Counted from the first letter of the stretch, positions 33,093 through 43,978 are shown. The stretch: DNA of 64,000 nucleotides from Candidatus Gastranaerophilales bacterium (GCA_944324855.1 CALUXY010000006.1:1-64000), one strand, 5' to 3'. Numbers and translations are program-made. Notes: generated from the sequence alone by a model not told the origin.

Positions 33093-34349
33093 TTAGTGTG
33101 TCGTTTGGTTACTCTTTTCTGCAGCCTGTATGGTTTTTATTACTTCCTGCATATCTATATGTGTATCATTATCTGAAGTTGAGGTATACTCAATACTATT
33201 GTATTTGATACCTTCCTCTTCAAATTTTTGTCTTAAAATGTATAGATTATTTTTTAACCCTTCTTCCAGCTCTTTGCTTGATGTTAAGAAATTTGCTGAG
33301 ATTTTTCCTTCCACATCTATTTTTATAATGACGGAAATTTCATTGTCAAAATCTATACGAAAAACTTTTTTATTTATTAACGAATCTTTAAGTAATGAAA
33401 GAAATTTTGCAGATAACAATGACGGATTTTCTTTTTCATCAAAATTAAAATCGGCAGTTCCTTGTTTTAAAAGATTAATAATATAATCTACATCTTCAGA
33501 TGTTAAATCAGATGCGTTTATTGTTCTTATTTTATTTTTGCTTTCTTCAATCGCCTGTGCCATTACAGATTCTGCCTGTTTTATTTTATAAGAATCGTTA
33601 ACTTCTATTTGTGCCTGATTATGGATACTTTGGATTTCGGATAAAAGTTCCATATCTTCTTCGCCGTTTTTGCTGTAATCATCATCAGAAAGCGGCGTAT
33701 ATTCGCTGTTTTTTCTTGCCATTGCAAGGTTTTCTTCATCTGTTGACAGAATTGACATATCTTCTAAGAGTTCTTCTTGGGTTTCGTGTAATGTGTCATC
33801 TTTTTTGCTTTTTTTAGAATCTGACATTTTTTCTTCGCTTGTACTTAAATCAATAGTTGTTTGAACAGACTCCTCATCTTGCTCTTCTTTTTTAGGAGTG
33901 TTAGACATTAATTGTACAAGCCCTGAAAGTTCATCTGCGGTTTCAGTTACAGAACCGGTCATGTTTTCAAGTTCTTTTTTGCTTTTTGAAACATGTATTG
34001 GCGGCATATTAGTTTTTGTTGAAATATCCATAAGTTTCAGAACATTTCTTGCATCATTATCCGGTTTTTTATCCGCCGGCACTTCATGTTTTTTATTTTT
34101 GTCATTTGCCGCAGTTTCGGCTTCTGCTGTTCGTTTTTTTGCAATAGCTTTATTTTCTTCATCTGTTGAAAGTATGGATTCGTCTTCCCTAATCTCTGCT
34201 TCGGTTTCCCTTAGTTTTCCTGTTAATGTTTCATCCTGTTCAAGCATAGATGAGAATCCTTCCCCTTCAAAATCAAAATTCTGATTCGACTGGGATTTGA
34301 GTTTATCATCCTTTACAGGGGTATATGTATTTATTCTGTCTGCAAACAT
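33093..34349 (-). CDS. FliK-like flagellar hook-length control protein
   Basis: A 418-residue, highly charged protein, mostly disordered in the first 270 residues. The block SILSTDEEN occurs at 58-66 and again at 199-207, each followed by A-x-A-+K. The C-terminal ~100 residues (KVFRIDFDNEISVIIKIDVEGKISANF, then EEGLKNNLYILRQKFEEEGI) fit the FliK C-domain that switches export specificity. The gene adjoins a hook protein gene, which supports the call. FliK is secreted as a molecular ruler. Sequence drift in this family keeps the confidence moderate. Confidence 0.6.
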   Translation of the reverse strand: MFADRINTYTPVKDDKLKSQSNQNFDFEGEGFSSMLEQDETLTGKLRETEAEIREDESILSTDEENKAIAKKRTAEAETAANDKNKKHEVPADKKPDNDARNVLKLMDISTKTNMPPIHVSKSKKELENMTGSVTETADELSGLVQLMSNTPKKEEQDEESVQTTIDLSTSEEKMSDSKKSKKDDTLHETQEELLEDMSILSTDEENLAMARKNSEYTPLSDDDYSKNGEEDMELLSEIQSIHNQAQIEVNDSYKIKQAESVMAQAIEESKNKIRTINASDLTSEDVDYIINLLKQGTADFNFDEKENPSLLSAKFLSLLKDSLINKKVFRIDFDNEISVIIKIDVEGKISANFLTSSKELEEGLKNNLYILRQKFEEEGIKYNSIEYTSTSDNDTHIDMQEVIKTIQAAEKSNQTTH

Positions 34350-34481
34350 AAAGGAATCCTCATTCTACAAGTAGAATATCGGTATAAAAAGGAGTTTCTT
34401 TATTCTTTCTGAAATTTTTCCTCTTTATAGAGTATTTCTCTATTATACTTAAGGATTTTCCCTAAAAAATCTAAAAAACTT

Positions 34482-35990
34482 TTATTTATATTGAATTGCC
34501 TGAGAAATATGTGATTCTGAAATCTTGTCGGAACCGTCTAAATCCGCAATAGTTCTTGCAAGTTTTAATATGCGGTTATATTTTCTGCCCGAAAGCTGGT
34601 ACATTTTTGCTGCTGCTTGCATCATTTCAAGAGATTTGTTTGAAAGTTCACAATATTTTTTTATTAATTTATTAGAAAGTTCAGAGTTGGTTAAAATACC
34701 GTCATGTTTGTATCTTTCAGCCTGCATTTTACGTGCTTTTACAACTCTTTTTCTGATTTGTGAAGAGGGTTCGCTTTCTTTTGTATTAATTAATTCTTCA
34801 GTTTTTAATCTAGGTACATTTATAATCAAATCAATCCTATCCAGTAAAGGGCCTGACAATCTCGATTGATATCTTTGAATTTGTGTATCTGAACAGGTGC
34901 AGTGTTTTTCTTTATCACCTAGGTAGCCGCATGGACAAGGATTCATCGCCCCTATAAGCATAAATTTTGCAGGATATTTTATTGAGTATTTGCTTCTTGA
35001 AATAACTATTTCGCCGTCTTCTAAGGGTTGTCTTAATGTTTCAAGTACGTTTCTCGGGAATTCGACCATTTCATCCAAAAATAAAACTCCCCTGTGTGCA
35101 AGTGTAATTTCTCCCGGTTTTGGATTTGTTCCGCCGCCTATTATACCTGTTGCAGATGCTGTATGGTGAACGGGTCTGAACGGTCTTTGTGTAATCAATG
35201 GTTTATCTGATGTAAGCAGCCCTGAAACACTGTAAATTCTTGTAAGTTCAAACGCTTCTGTCAATTCCAGAGGTGGAAGGATTGATGAAAAACATTTTGC
35301 TATAAGCGTTTTACCGGAGCCCGGAGAACCTGTCATCAATAAATTATGTCCTCCTGCAGCTGCTATTTCCAGTGCTTTTTTGGCTTTCTCCTGCCCTTTA
35401 ACTTCTTTAAAATCATATAAATATTCTTCTTCAGAATGCTTAAAGTATTCTTCAATATCTACAATAGTTGTTGCAATCGGAGATTCCGTAAAATGTTTAA
35501 CAATATCCGTTAAATGTTCAATTCCGATTACATTAATTCCCTGTACAAGTGCGGCTTCTTTAGCATTTTCTTTCGGGACAAATACAGTTTTAATATTTTG
35601 GTTTTGTAATTCACTGACTAAAGGTAAAATCCCGTTTACTGAACGTAACGAGCCATCAAGTGACAATTCTCCGATAAAAGCTGTATTTTCTGTTACTCTT
35701 TCATCTAATAAACCTTCTTCCAGAAGAATACCGACTGCCATCGGAAGGTCAAAATTTGTACCTTCTTTTTTTATATCTGCAGGGGCAAGATTAATAACTA
35801 CACGCCCTTTGGGAAATGTATAACCTGAATTTTTAATTGCGGAACGTATTCTTTCTCTGGCTTCTGATACCGCATTATCGGGAAGTCCTACAATACTAAT
35901 GTTAGGGAGAGAGTTAATGACATCAATTTCTGTCTCCACAAGATACGCATTTATCCCGTATGTCGTTGCTGTTATACATTTACAAACCAT
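34482..35990 (-). CDS. comM: Magnesium-chelatase-like AAA ATPase, ComM/YifB family
   Basis: About 502 residues from the ATG at 35990, which matches the usual start MVCKCITATTYGINAYLVE. The N-terminal Lon-like domain is followed by Walker A GSPGSGKT, Walker B VLFLDEMVEFPR and the CPCGYLGD Cys motif, then the C-terminal Mg-chelatase domain. ComM helicase aids branch migration during natural transformation. On this strand TTTACC, 17 bp, and TATTAT lie 6 nt before the ATG, a leaderless promoter. Confidence 0.9.
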   Translation of the reverse strand: MVCKCITATTYGINAYLVETEIDVINSLPNISIVGLPDNAVSEARERIRSAIKNSGYTFPKGRVVINLAPADIKKEGTNFDLPMAVGILLEEGLLDERVTENTAFIGELSLDGSLRSVNGILPLVSELQNQNIKTVFVPKENAKEAALVQGINVIGIEHLTDIVKHFTESPIATTIVDIEEYFKHSEEEYLYDFKEVKGQEKAKKALEIAAAGGHNLLMTGSPGSGKTLIAKCFSSILPPLELTEAFELTRIYSVSGLLTSDKPLITQRPFRPVHHTASATGIIGGGTNPKPGEITLAHRGVLFLDEMVEFPRNVLETLRQPLEDGEIVISRSKYSIKYPAKFMLIGAMNPCPCGYLGDKEKHCTCSDTQIQRYQSRLSGPLLDRIDLIINVPRLKTEELINTKESEPSSQIRKRVVKARKMQAERYKHDGILTNSELSNKLIKKYCELSNKSLEMMQAAAKMYQLSGRKYNRILKLARTIADLDGSDKISESHISQAIQYK

Positions 35991-36064
35991 GGGTTTATAA
36001 TATAACAAAATTAAATAGTGGTAAATATATATTTATATTATAATAAACCGTAAGAGGTGTAATA

Positions 36065-37054
36065 ATGGTTAAGAGAATACTTGCAGTAAATTTTGGCGGA
36101 ATCGGTGATGAAGTTTTGTTTTTGCCGGCTTTATGGTCACTAAAAAAAGAATTTCCTGATTCTTATATTACTTTGGCTCTTGAGTCGCGTGCAAAAGGGA
36201 TTAAAGACTTATCAGATATTATTGATGAAGTTATGTTTGTAGATATTAAAACCAAGAACAAGTATCTGGAACTTACAAAATTCATTTTTAAAGCAATGTT
36301 TGGCAACTACGATGTAATAATAACATCCGGTGCGAATCCGATGATGAGTGTTATATCTTCTGCAACACTTATTCAAAGAAGGATAGGCTTTGATACCGGA
36401 AGTCTAAGCCGGACATTATTAACTGATACTGTTCCGTTAAATAAAAATCAGTATGCCGCAAAAATGTATCACGACTTGGTTACACCTTTAACTAAACAAG
36501 TTACGGAACTGCCTATATTAGATATTAATATTAAACAAAAAATTCCTAATTCCGTATTAATTCATCCAGGCGTTAGTAAAATGAGCCGTATAAAAGGTAT
36601 TATTAAAACAATAAACGGTTATGAGTGGGCACAATTAATTGATTTACTTCAAGAAGCAGGCAGGCATGTGATGATTGCCGGAGGTCCTGATGATGTTGAT
36701 TGCATAAAAGAAATTGAAGAATATACAAAGCATAAGGATTATGAAAATTTTTACGGTAAGACATCAAATCTTACAGAACTTGCAGAACTTATATCATCTG
36801 CAGAAAAATTTGTTTGCTCGGATTCGGCCCCTTTACATATTGCAGTTGCATTAGGAGTAAAAACTTATGCCTTCTTTGGGCCTACAGATGATAAAAAACT
36901 TATTCCGCAAAATGAAAATGTTATTGCTCTTAAAAACAATTGTAACTGTTCAGATAGACCATGTCTTTGGGAAAAACGTTCCATTACATGTTTTGAATTG
37001 CCATGTTTAAAATATGATTTCCATGACATTGCTAAAATAATATTGAAGGATTAA
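36065..37054 (+). CDS. Family 9 glycosyltransferase (heptosyltransferase-like)
   Basis: A 329-residue GT9 protein: the N-terminal NFGGIGDEVLFLPALWSLKKEFP, a central IHPGVSKMSRIKG and the nucleotide-sugar site CSDSAPLHIAVALGVKTYAFFGPTD. GT9 enzymes add heptose to lipopolysaccharide core. A lipid-linked surface glycan role is likely here, but the sugar is not certain. The C-terminal part carries several Cys (NNCNCSDRPCLWEKRSITC), more than usual. GAGGTG precedes the ATG. Confidence 0.82.
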   Translation: MVKRILAVNFGGIGDEVLFLPALWSLKKEFPDSYITLALESRAKGIKDLSDIIDEVMFVDIKTKNKYLELTKFIFKAMFGNYDVIITSGANPMMSVISSATLIQRRIGFDTGSLSRTLLTDTVPLNKNQYAAKMYHDLVTPLTKQVTELPILDINIKQKIPNSVLIHPGVSKMSRIKGIIKTINGYEWAQLIDLLQEAGRHVMIAGGPDDVDCIKEIEEYTKHKDYENFYGKTSNLTELAELISSAEKFVCSDSAPLHIAVALGVKTYAFFGPTDDKKLIPQNENVIALKNNCNCSDRPCLWEKRSITCFELPCLKYDFHDIAKIILKD

Positions 37055-37075
37055 TCCTAAAGTATTAATTTTTTT

Positions 37076-37106
37076 AAAGAGTTTTATACTCCTTGAAACT
37101 CTTTTA
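37076..37106 (+). terminator. Terminator of the GT9 gene
   Basis: AAAGAGTTT and AAACTCTTT pair (9 bp) around an 11-nt loop with T at the end, 22 bp past the stop codon. Confidence 0.65.
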
Positions 37107-37257
37107 TAATCAAATTTTCGGGGAAAGTATCGGTTTTATTGTAACATCGACTTTTGTAAAAAGATTGATTTAGTGGTATGTTGTTGTTATATTTATTAAG
37201 ACTTGAAAATTTAATTTTGAAGTCTTTAGTTTACACACAATAAAAAGGATATAAGTT

Positions 37258-38946
37258 ATGTCATTACCAAATGTAGCGTATTTTTCTATGGAAATTGCAC
37301 TAGACCAATCATTAGCGACTTATTCTGGCGGTTTAGGTTTCTTAGCAGGTTCACATATGTTATCTGCCGGTTACTTACAAATGCCAATGGTTGGTGTAAC
37401 AATGTTATGGTCTTACGGTTATTATGATCAACGAATTGACCATTCAGGACAAGTAGAAGTAGCATATATCAGAAAATACTATGATTTCTTAACTGATATT
37501 AATGTTACTGTAGAAGTAGAAACTTTTGGTGAAAAAGTTAAAGTAAAAGCATACAGAGTAGAACCTGAATTATTTGGCGCTTGCCCTGTATATCTTTTAA
37601 CAACAGATATTGAAGGAAACAGTGAATGGGCTAAGAGAATTTCTCACAGATTATATGACGGTGATGAAAGAATCAGAATTGCTCAAGAAACTATTTTAGG
37701 TGTTGCAGGTGTAAGAGTTCTTCAAAAAGTAGGTTACAATTTTGATGTAATCCATATGAATGAAGGTCACGCACTTCCTGCAGCTTTTGAATTATTAAGA
37801 CAGTATAACGGTGACTTAGATGAAGTTAAAAAGAAAACCGTATTTACAACTCACACTCCTGTTGCTGCAGGTAATGAAGTACACTGGGTGGATACATTAA
37901 TGGAAGGCGGTTTCTTTGCAGGTTGTTCAAGAGAAAAAGCTGTACAATTAGGCGGTGAAAACTTCTCATTAACAGTTGCTGCATTAAGAATGTCAAGAAT
38001 TGCAAATGCTGTATCTCAATTACATGGTCTTGTTGCTAACAAGATGTGGGAATGGGTTGACGGCAGATGTCCTATCAGAGCTATCACCAATGCTGTAAAC
38101 TTACATTACTGGCAAGACAAGAGAATGTCAGGCGATGCATCTGATGAAGAGTTATTAAATGCAAAACTTGAAATGAAGAGAAAATTATTCAAGTACATTG
38201 CAAACGTTGCAGGTAAGAGATTTGATCCTAATGTATTAACAATTACCTGGGCAAGAAGATTTGCAGATTACAAACGTGCTTGGTTAATCCTTATGAATAA
38301 GGAAAGAATTGAAAAATTATTGAACGAAAACAAAATTCAAATCATTTTTGCCGGTAAATTCCATCCGGATGATGTTATGGGTAAAGAAATGTTCAATAAA
38401 TTGTTGAATCGTTCTCATACATTAAAGAATGTTGTTGTATTACCAGGATATGAACTTAAACTTTCAGGCATGTTGAAACGCGGTTCAGATATCTGGTTAA
38501 ATACACCATTAAGACCATTCGAGGCATCAGGAACATCAGGTATGTCTGCAAATGCTAACGGTGCGTTACACTTATCAATCTTTGACGGTTGGACTGTAGA
38601 AGGTACATTTAACGGTATTAACGGTTATACTGTAGAATACGAAGGATTAGATGATGATATGCCTTGGGAAGAACGTCATTGGAAAGATCATGAATGTATT
38701 ATGAGTATTATTGAAGATCAAATCATTCCGACATACTATAATAACAAACCTGAATGGGCTAGAATGATGCGTCAAGCTATCAGAACAGCAGAAGCTTACT
38801 TCAATTCTGATAGAATGGTTATTGAATACTACAACAGATTGTATAAACCAATCGCACATGAAGACTGTGCAGGTGAAAAGAAGAAAGAATTAAATATCTC
38901 TGAAGCACCTACATTTGATGCTTGGACTTTCTCAAATATAAAATAA
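37258..38946 (+). CDS. Glycogen-phosphorylase-family protein lacking the PLP lysine
   Basis: A 562-residue protein of the short alpha-glucan phosphorylase type (GT35, TIGR02094-like). Motifs are HMNEGHALPAAFELL, TTHTPVAAGNEVHW, WARRFADYKRA, IIFAGKFHPDD and LNTPLRPFEASGTSGM. In the last motif the family reads GTSGMKAA, where the lysine binds pyridoxal phosphate; here it reads GTSGMSAN with serine at residue 430 (TCT). Another conserved site, ITNGVH, reads ITNAVN. The GT-B fold is kept, so it may be a non-phosphorolytic glycosyltransferase, a regulator, or a binding protein. Codon use is even and biased (TTA, GGT), as in well-expressed genes. Confidence 0.78.
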   Translation: MSLPNVAYFSMEIALDQSLATYSGGLGFLAGSHMLSAGYLQMPMVGVTMLWSYGYYDQRIDHSGQVEVAYIRKYYDFLTDINVTVEVETFGEKVKVKAYRVEPELFGACPVYLLTTDIEGNSEWAKRISHRLYDGDERIRIAQETILGVAGVRVLQKVGYNFDVIHMNEGHALPAAFELLRQYNGDLDEVKKKTVFTTHTPVAAGNEVHWVDTLMEGGFFAGCSREKAVQLGGENFSLTVAALRMSRIANAVSQLHGLVANKMWEWVDGRCPIRAITNAVNLHYWQDKRMSGDASDEELLNAKLEMKRKLFKYIANVAGKRFDPNVLTITWARRFADYKRAWLILMNKERIEKLLNENKIQIIFAGKFHPDDVMGKEMFNKLLNRSHTLKNVVVLPGYELKLSGMLKRGSDIWLNTPLRPFEASGTSGMSANANGALHLSIFDGWTVEGTFNGINGYTVEYEGLDDDMPWEERHWKDHECIMSIIEDQIIPTYYNNKPEWARMMRQAIRTAEAYFNSDRMVIEYYNRLYKPIAHEDCAGEKKKELNISEAPTFDAWTFSNIK

Positions 38947-38963
38947 AACATAAATAACAGACT

Positions 38964-39001
38964 AAAACCACCGGCATTCATTTGAATGCCGGTGGTTTTT
39001 A
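38964..39001. terminator. Bidirectional terminator between the phosphorylase-like gene and secA
   Basis: A perfect 17-bp stem, AAAACCACCGGCATTCA with its complement around a 2-nt loop, flanked by A and T runs. It serves both convergent genes. Confidence 0.85.
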
Positions 39002-39043
39002 TTGAATATTAACATAATACAATATGTGTTGTATTTTTGATGT

Positions 39044-41671
39044 TTACCCTTCTTCTGCGACAAACTGTATTCCAAATTTTGTACGGAATAAGTATTTAAC
39101 AGTATCTCCTTGGATTTCATGCATCATGGTATTAAATAAATCATACGCTTCACGTTTGTATTCAATTAGCGGGTCTTTTTGACCGTATGCACGAAGTCCT
39201 ATACCATCTTTCAACATATCAATATTATGCAGATGGTCAATCCATTTGTTATCAACAACACGTAAAAGAATATCTTTTTCAATATGACGCATAACATTGT
39301 CATCACCGTACAATTCTTCAGGTTCACGTTCAGGATTGTACTCATTCATAACACCGTTATAGAATGTTATGACTTCTTTTTCATGATCTCTATATGCATT
39401 TAGCATTGCCTCTTTTAACTTGTCATACATTTCTTCAAAACGCATATTTTTGATATCATCAACTTTTATATAATCCAATTGCGGTACAATTGAATGTAAT
39501 TCCTTGACCATTGTTACCAAGTCATCATAAATATATTCATCAGGCGGCATTTCAGGTGAAATATAACTTTTCATTAATCTGTCAAGTTCTTGTTCCATCA
39601 TATAGATAATATCTTCTGTTAAATTCCCGCCTGCCAGCACTTTTCTTCTTTGTGCATAAAATTTTTCACGTTGAACATTCATAACATCATCGTATTCAAG
39701 TACGTTTTTACGAATGTCAAAGTGATAAGTTTCAACTTTTCTTTGTGCAGATTGAATTTGTTTTGTAATAAGTCCGGATTCTATTGCCATATCTTCTTCA
39801 ACATTCATCATGTTCATCAAAGATACAAGCTTATCACCGCCGAATATTCTCATAAGATTATCTTCTAATGATAAGAAAAATCTTGTAGATCCTGGGTCAC
39901 CTTGTCTTGCAGCACGACCTCTCAACTGGTTATCAATACGTCTTGATTCGTGGCGTTCTGTACCGATTACATGAAGTCCGCCGACTGCAACAACTTTTTC
40001 GTGTTCTTCTGTTGTAATCTTTTTAGCTTCGGCCATTGCTTCATTTTTCTTTTCTTCATAATCAGGAGTTTTATCTGGTGTATAATGTTTTGCATCAAGC
40101 ATTTCTTTTGCAAGATATTCCGCATTACCGCCGAGCAAAATATCAGTACCGCGGCCCGCCATGTTTGTTGCAATAGTAACGGCACCGTAACGTCCTGCTT
40201 GAGCTATTATATATGCCTCTTTTTCGTGGTATTTTGCATTCAATACGTTATGTTTAATCCCTCGTTTTTTTAATAAATCAGAAAGATATTCCGATTTTTC
40301 GATACTGATTGTCCCAACCAGAACAGGTCTGCCTATTTTATGTTGTTCAATAATATCTTCTACAACTGCATTAAATTTTGCACGTTCAGTTTTATAAATA
40401 ACGTCAGGGTAGTTAATCCTGATATCTTTTTTGTTTGTAGGAATAACTGTTACTTCAAGGTTATAAATCTTGCCAAATTCTGCTTCTTCCGTCATTGCAG
40501 TACCTGTCATGCCGGAAAGTTTTGGATAGAGTCTGAACAAATTCTGGAATGTTATACTTGCAAGGGTTTGTGTTTCATCTTGAATTTTAACCCCTTCTTT
40601 CGCTTCAACAGCCTGATGCAGACCGTCAGACCAGCGGCGGCCTTCCATAAGACGCCCGGTAAATTCATCAACAATCATTACTTCACCGTCTTTTATAACA
40701 TAGTCTGTATCTTTAATAAATAATTCTTTTGCTTTTAATGCTTGCAAAAGGTGATGTGCATATTGTGTTGAAATATCAAATAAATCTTTACACCCGATAA
40801 GCTCTTGTGCTCTGTCGATACCTTCTTCAGAGAGGATAACGTTTTTATTTTTTTCATCGACTTCGTAATCAACATCTTTTTTTAATTGCGGTGCAATTTT
40901 TGCCATTAATTTATATGTATCGGCAGATTTTTCAAGTTTTCCGCTTATAATCAAAGGCGTTCTTGCTTCATCAATCAAAATACTGTCGACTTCATCAATA
41001 ATTGCATAATTATAAGGTCTTTGAACAAGCATGTCTATTGAGCCTGCCATATTATCTCTTAAGTAATCAAACCCGAATTCATTGTTTGTACCGTATGTAA
41101 TATCACATTCGTAAGCAGCTTTTTTGTCTTCAAATTCCATCTCGTCCCTGCCGCCTGAGAGTATTACGCCGACAGAAAGCCCAAGGAATCTGTATATTCT
41201 TCCCATCCATTCACTGTCACGTTTTGCGAGGTAATCATTAACGGTAATAACGTGTACACCTTTACCTGTGAGAGCATTTAAATATGCAGGAAGTGTTGCA
41301 ACAAGAGTTTTACCTTCACCTGTTCTCATTTCTGCGATATGACCGTTATGAAGAAAATATCCGCCCAGTAATTGGACATCAAAATGACGCATGTTTAAAG
41401 TTCTTTTTGCTGCTTCTCTAACAGTTGCAAATGCTTCAGGAAGAATTTTATCTAATGCTTCTTTTTCTAAAATTCTATCTGCTTTGGGATTATCAGAGGT
41501 CGGACGATGTGATAAAATTTCTTTAAATTCATCTGTTTTTGCACGTAATTCATCATCTGTAAGTTTTTCAAATTCTTCTTCCAGTGCGTTAATATGATCA
41601 ACTATCGGCATTGCCTCTTTAATTTTTTTCTCGTTTGAGCCGCCTAATAATTTAACTAAAAACTTTAACAT
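39044..41671 (-). CDS. secA: Preprotein translocase ATPase SecA
   Basis: An 875-residue motor that drives proteins through SecYEG. Walker A GEGKT is at about 118-122 ([16 protein letters not shown]), [14 protein letters not shown] follows, and the [13 protein letters not shown] and [13 protein letters not shown] motifs of the second helicase lobe are intact. The C-terminal zinc-binding SecB tail is missing: the protein ends [10 protein letters not shown], as in SecB-independent lineages. It is monocistronic. Confidence 0.97.
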   Translation of the reverse strand: MLKFLVKLLGGSNEKKIKEAMPIVDHINALEEEFEKLTDDELRAKTDEFKEILSHRPTSDNPKADRILEKEALDKILPEAFATVREAAKRTLNMRHFDVQLLGGYFLHNGHIAEMRTGEGKTLVATLPAYLNALTGKGVHVITVNDYLAKRDSEWMGRIYRFLGLSVGVILSGGRDEMEFEDKKAAYECDITYGTNNEFGFDYLRDNMAGSIDMLVQRPYNYAIIDEVDSILIDEARTPLIISGKLEKSADTYKLMAKIAPQLKKDVDYEVDEKNKNVILSEEGIDRAQELIGCKDLFDISTQYAHHLLQALKAKELFIKDTDYVIKDGEVMIVDEFTGRLMEGRRWSDGLHQAVEAKEGVKIQDETQTLASITFQNLFRLYPKLSGMTGTAMTEEAEFGKIYNLEVTVIPTNKKDIRINYPDVIYKTERAKFNAVVEDIIEQHKIGRPVLVGTISIEKSEYLSDLLKKRGIKHNVLNAKYHEKEAYIIAQAGRYGAVTIATNMAGRGTDILLGGNAEYLAKEMLDAKHYTPDKTPDYEEKKNEAMAEAKKITTEEHEKVVAVGGLHVIGTERHESRRIDNQLRGRAARQGDPGSTRFFLSLEDNLMRIFGGDKLVSLMNMMNVEEDMAIESGLITKQIQSAQRKVETYHFDIRKNVLEYDDVMNVQREKFYAQRRKVLAGGNLTEDIIYMMEQELDRLMKSYISPEMPPDEYIYDDLVTMVKELHSIVPQLDYIKVDDIKNMRFEEMYDKLKEAMLNAYRDHEKEVITFYNGVMNEYNPEREPEELYGDDNVMRHIEKDILLRVVDNKWIDHLHNIDMLKDGIGLRAYGQKDPLIEYKREAYDLFNTMMHEIQGDTVKYLFRTKFGIQFVAEEG

Positions 41672-41856
41672 GTTTTGTCCCTTCTTCCCTCTTGTCTTTA
41701 TTAATCATACCATAGAAATATTTATCTATATCTGCCCGACACGATAATTTTTCAAATTTGCTTTAATATTTCTTAATATAATGTTATAAAACAGCAAAAA
41801 ATATTTTTCACAAGTATTCATGGAGTTGAATGACTCAACCAACATAAGGAGTGAAT

Positions 41857-43932
41857 ATGAACACTATTACAAGTTTTAACAGAAACAATCAATACCAAAT
41901 GAAAAATAATCGTGTACAATCAAATGTGCAATTCCAAGGTTTAAATGTAAGAATGCTTACACCTAAGGGAAGAAGAATTCAACGAGGAATTATGGATCAC
42001 CATACTGATATTGCACATCATTTGCAGCAAGATGTAGAGACAATTATTGATATAACTAAAGGTGCATCTTTAAAAAAATTAAGTTTATTAGATAGATTAG
42101 CCAATCGTGCTCTTTCTATTACATATAACCATCCTGAAAAGGCCCAAGAAGTAGGAGATTGTGCTATTAGTATTTTTAAAAAGATTAAAAAACCTTCTAA
42201 ATCTCAGGCTTATATAATTTCTCATGGACATGGATCTTTCAATACAATAGATCGAATATTTACTGCTGCTCATAATGATCCTAAAAGATTTAAATTTGCA
42301 GTAAGAGTTAATAAAGAAATTTTAGATACAAGAGATGTGAAACATTCTGAAATGACTGCAGAATTGCTTGAATCTAAAAATAGTGATAAATATATTAATG
42401 ATTTTGACAGTTATAAATCATATTTATTATTAAACAGAAAAGACAAGGATGCGGTTAAAAATCTCGATAAAATAGTTGAAAGCGGGCAATATGATGCAAG
42501 AAAATATGATATAGAACTTAAAAATAATAGAATTTTTGCTTCAGATTGTCTTTCAGAAACTCCTGTTTTAAATAAAAAAGTATTGACTGAAAATTATACA
42601 GAAGAAGGCAATACCTTTATAAATTATTTTATTGATAATTTTGGAATAAAAAATGAATCTTTACAAGCTGGCAATGATAAAGATCTTTTAGATATGTATA
42701 AATCTACAACAAAGGATAACCTTGATATAAGATTAGCTATTATAGATAAATTTCACTATCATAAATTCTTTAATTTTAATTCAAGAGGTCCAATTAAAAC
42801 ACAAAATAAAGAAGTTTCCGCATTAAAAGAATTATTTAATAAAGTTGAATCTGATAAGCATGCTAAAAATTTTATACAAAAAACAATAAATGACAATATT
42901 GATATTGATAAAATACAGGAATATGTTGATATTCTTAATGCCGTAGAACCTAAAAAATTAGATATTTATTATAATAATGCTAAAAATATTATGCATCAAA
43001 CATCAGGTGAAAAACGTATTAAAGCATTATTGAAAGAAATAGACAATCCATTTTATAAAACACCGGAACGTATAGCACGCGAAAATTATGAAATTCAAGA
43101 AGGATATGCTAAAAAACCTTCTATAATTAAAAAAGCTAAGAAATATTTCTATAATGAAGTAAGTAAAATCAGATATAAGATGTCAAGCAAATCTGCTAAA
43201 CAACAGCAAGAAGTAAAAGCAATTGATATTTCAACAATAGAAATGCCAAAATTTGAACCTCTTGCAAAAGAACCTGTAATTTCTAAACCAGCTTCTGAGG
43301 TAAAAGAAATTCTTCCGGTGCCAATCGCAGAAGTAAAAGAAACAGCTCCTGTAAAAGTTGTTGAAACTGCGAAAGAAGTTACCCCGGCTGTGGAAGTAAA
43401 AGCTGAAAAACCTGTTAAAGCAGTTAAGGTTTTACGTTTTGTTCCTAAAGCTCCTAATGCTAAAAAACTTGCCGTAATTAATGATGTTAACGGTATTATA
43501 GAAAAGAAACTCGGACCAAAAGTCTTAGAAGACCAAAAACGTGAGTACGCAATTAAAGCTACAAAAATGCGTATGAGTCTGTTACCTGAAATCTTTGCAT
43601 CAATAAAAGAAACCAGAGCTGCAGATAGAAAAGCTGGTAAAAAGTTAAATGTTTCTAATAAAGATGCATACAGTTTATATTCAATCATTAACGGCAGAAA
43701 CAAAAAGTTAGTAAACTATATGCTTAAGAAACGTAATGCTGACGGAACAAGAATGTTCAATATCAAAGACATTATTACTACAGTAAATGATGCTGAAAAG
43801 AAAGTAAGAATGGATAAATACGCTGCTCCTAAAACATACAGAGCCGCAGATGCAAAAGCTTACTTTAATGAACTTCTTGATTCCAAAATTCAACAATACG
43901 GAAAATTGGAACGCTCTAAAAAAACAAAATAA
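41857..43932 (+). CDS. Large Lys-rich protein of unknown function
   Basis: About 691 residues from the ATG at 41857, 5 nt after AAGGAG. The N-terminus is Asn/Gln-rich and carries VQFQGLN, similar to SPAFKGGLN of the unknown protein at 21121. The middle (about 60-420) is helical. A low-complexity linker of alternating Val, Pro, Lys and Glu (about 460-545) joins a basic helical C-terminal domain (about 550-691). No signal peptide or membrane segment is obvious. It is probably lineage-specific; function unknown. A strong terminator follows. Confidence 0.6.
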   Translation: MNTITSFNRNNQYQMKNNRVQSNVQFQGLNVRMLTPKGRRIQRGIMDHHTDIAHHLQQDVETIIDITKGASLKKLSLLDRLANRALSITYNHPEKAQEVGDCAISIFKKIKKPSKSQAYIISHGHGSFNTIDRIFTAAHNDPKRFKFAVRVNKEILDTRDVKHSEMTAELLESKNSDKYINDFDSYKSYLLLNRKDKDAVKNLDKIVESGQYDARKYDIELKNNRIFASDCLSETPVLNKKVLTENYTEEGNTFINYFIDNFGIKNESLQAGNDKDLLDMYKSTTKDNLDIRLAIIDKFHYHKFFNFNSRGPIKTQNKEVSALKELFNKVESDKHAKNFIQKTINDNIDIDKIQEYVDILNAVEPKKLDIYYNNAKNIMHQTSGEKRIKALLKEIDNPFYKTPERIARENYEIQEGYAKKPSIIKKAKKYFYNEVSKIRYKMSSKSAKQQQEVKAIDISTIEMPKFEPLAKEPVISKPASEVKEILPVPIAEVKETAPVKVVETAKEVTPAVEVKAEKPVKAVKVLRFVPKAPNAKKLAVINDVNGIIEKKLGPKVLEDQKREYAIKATKMRMSLLPEIFASIKETRAADRKAGKKLNVSNKDAYSLYSIINGRNKKLVNYMLKKRNADGTRMFNIKDIITTVNDAEKKVRMDKYAAPKTYRAADAKAYFNELLDSKIQQYGKLERSKKTK

Positions 43933-43951
43933 ATTAAGAGGAAGTATATAT

Positions 43952-43978
43952 AAAGACCGGTTTTATACCGGTCTTTTC
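43952..43978 (+). terminator. Terminator of the large Lys-rich gene
   Basis: AAAGACCGGT-tttat-ACCGGTCTTT is followed by T. A perfect 10-bp stem. Confidence 0.8.

Noticed and set aside
43149-43703. Leftward 184-codon frame opposite the end of the Lys-rich protein
   Set aside because: It lies opposite a biased, low-complexity coding stretch and its Ser/Phe/Thr composition is what the antisense of Lys/Glu/Val repeats gives.
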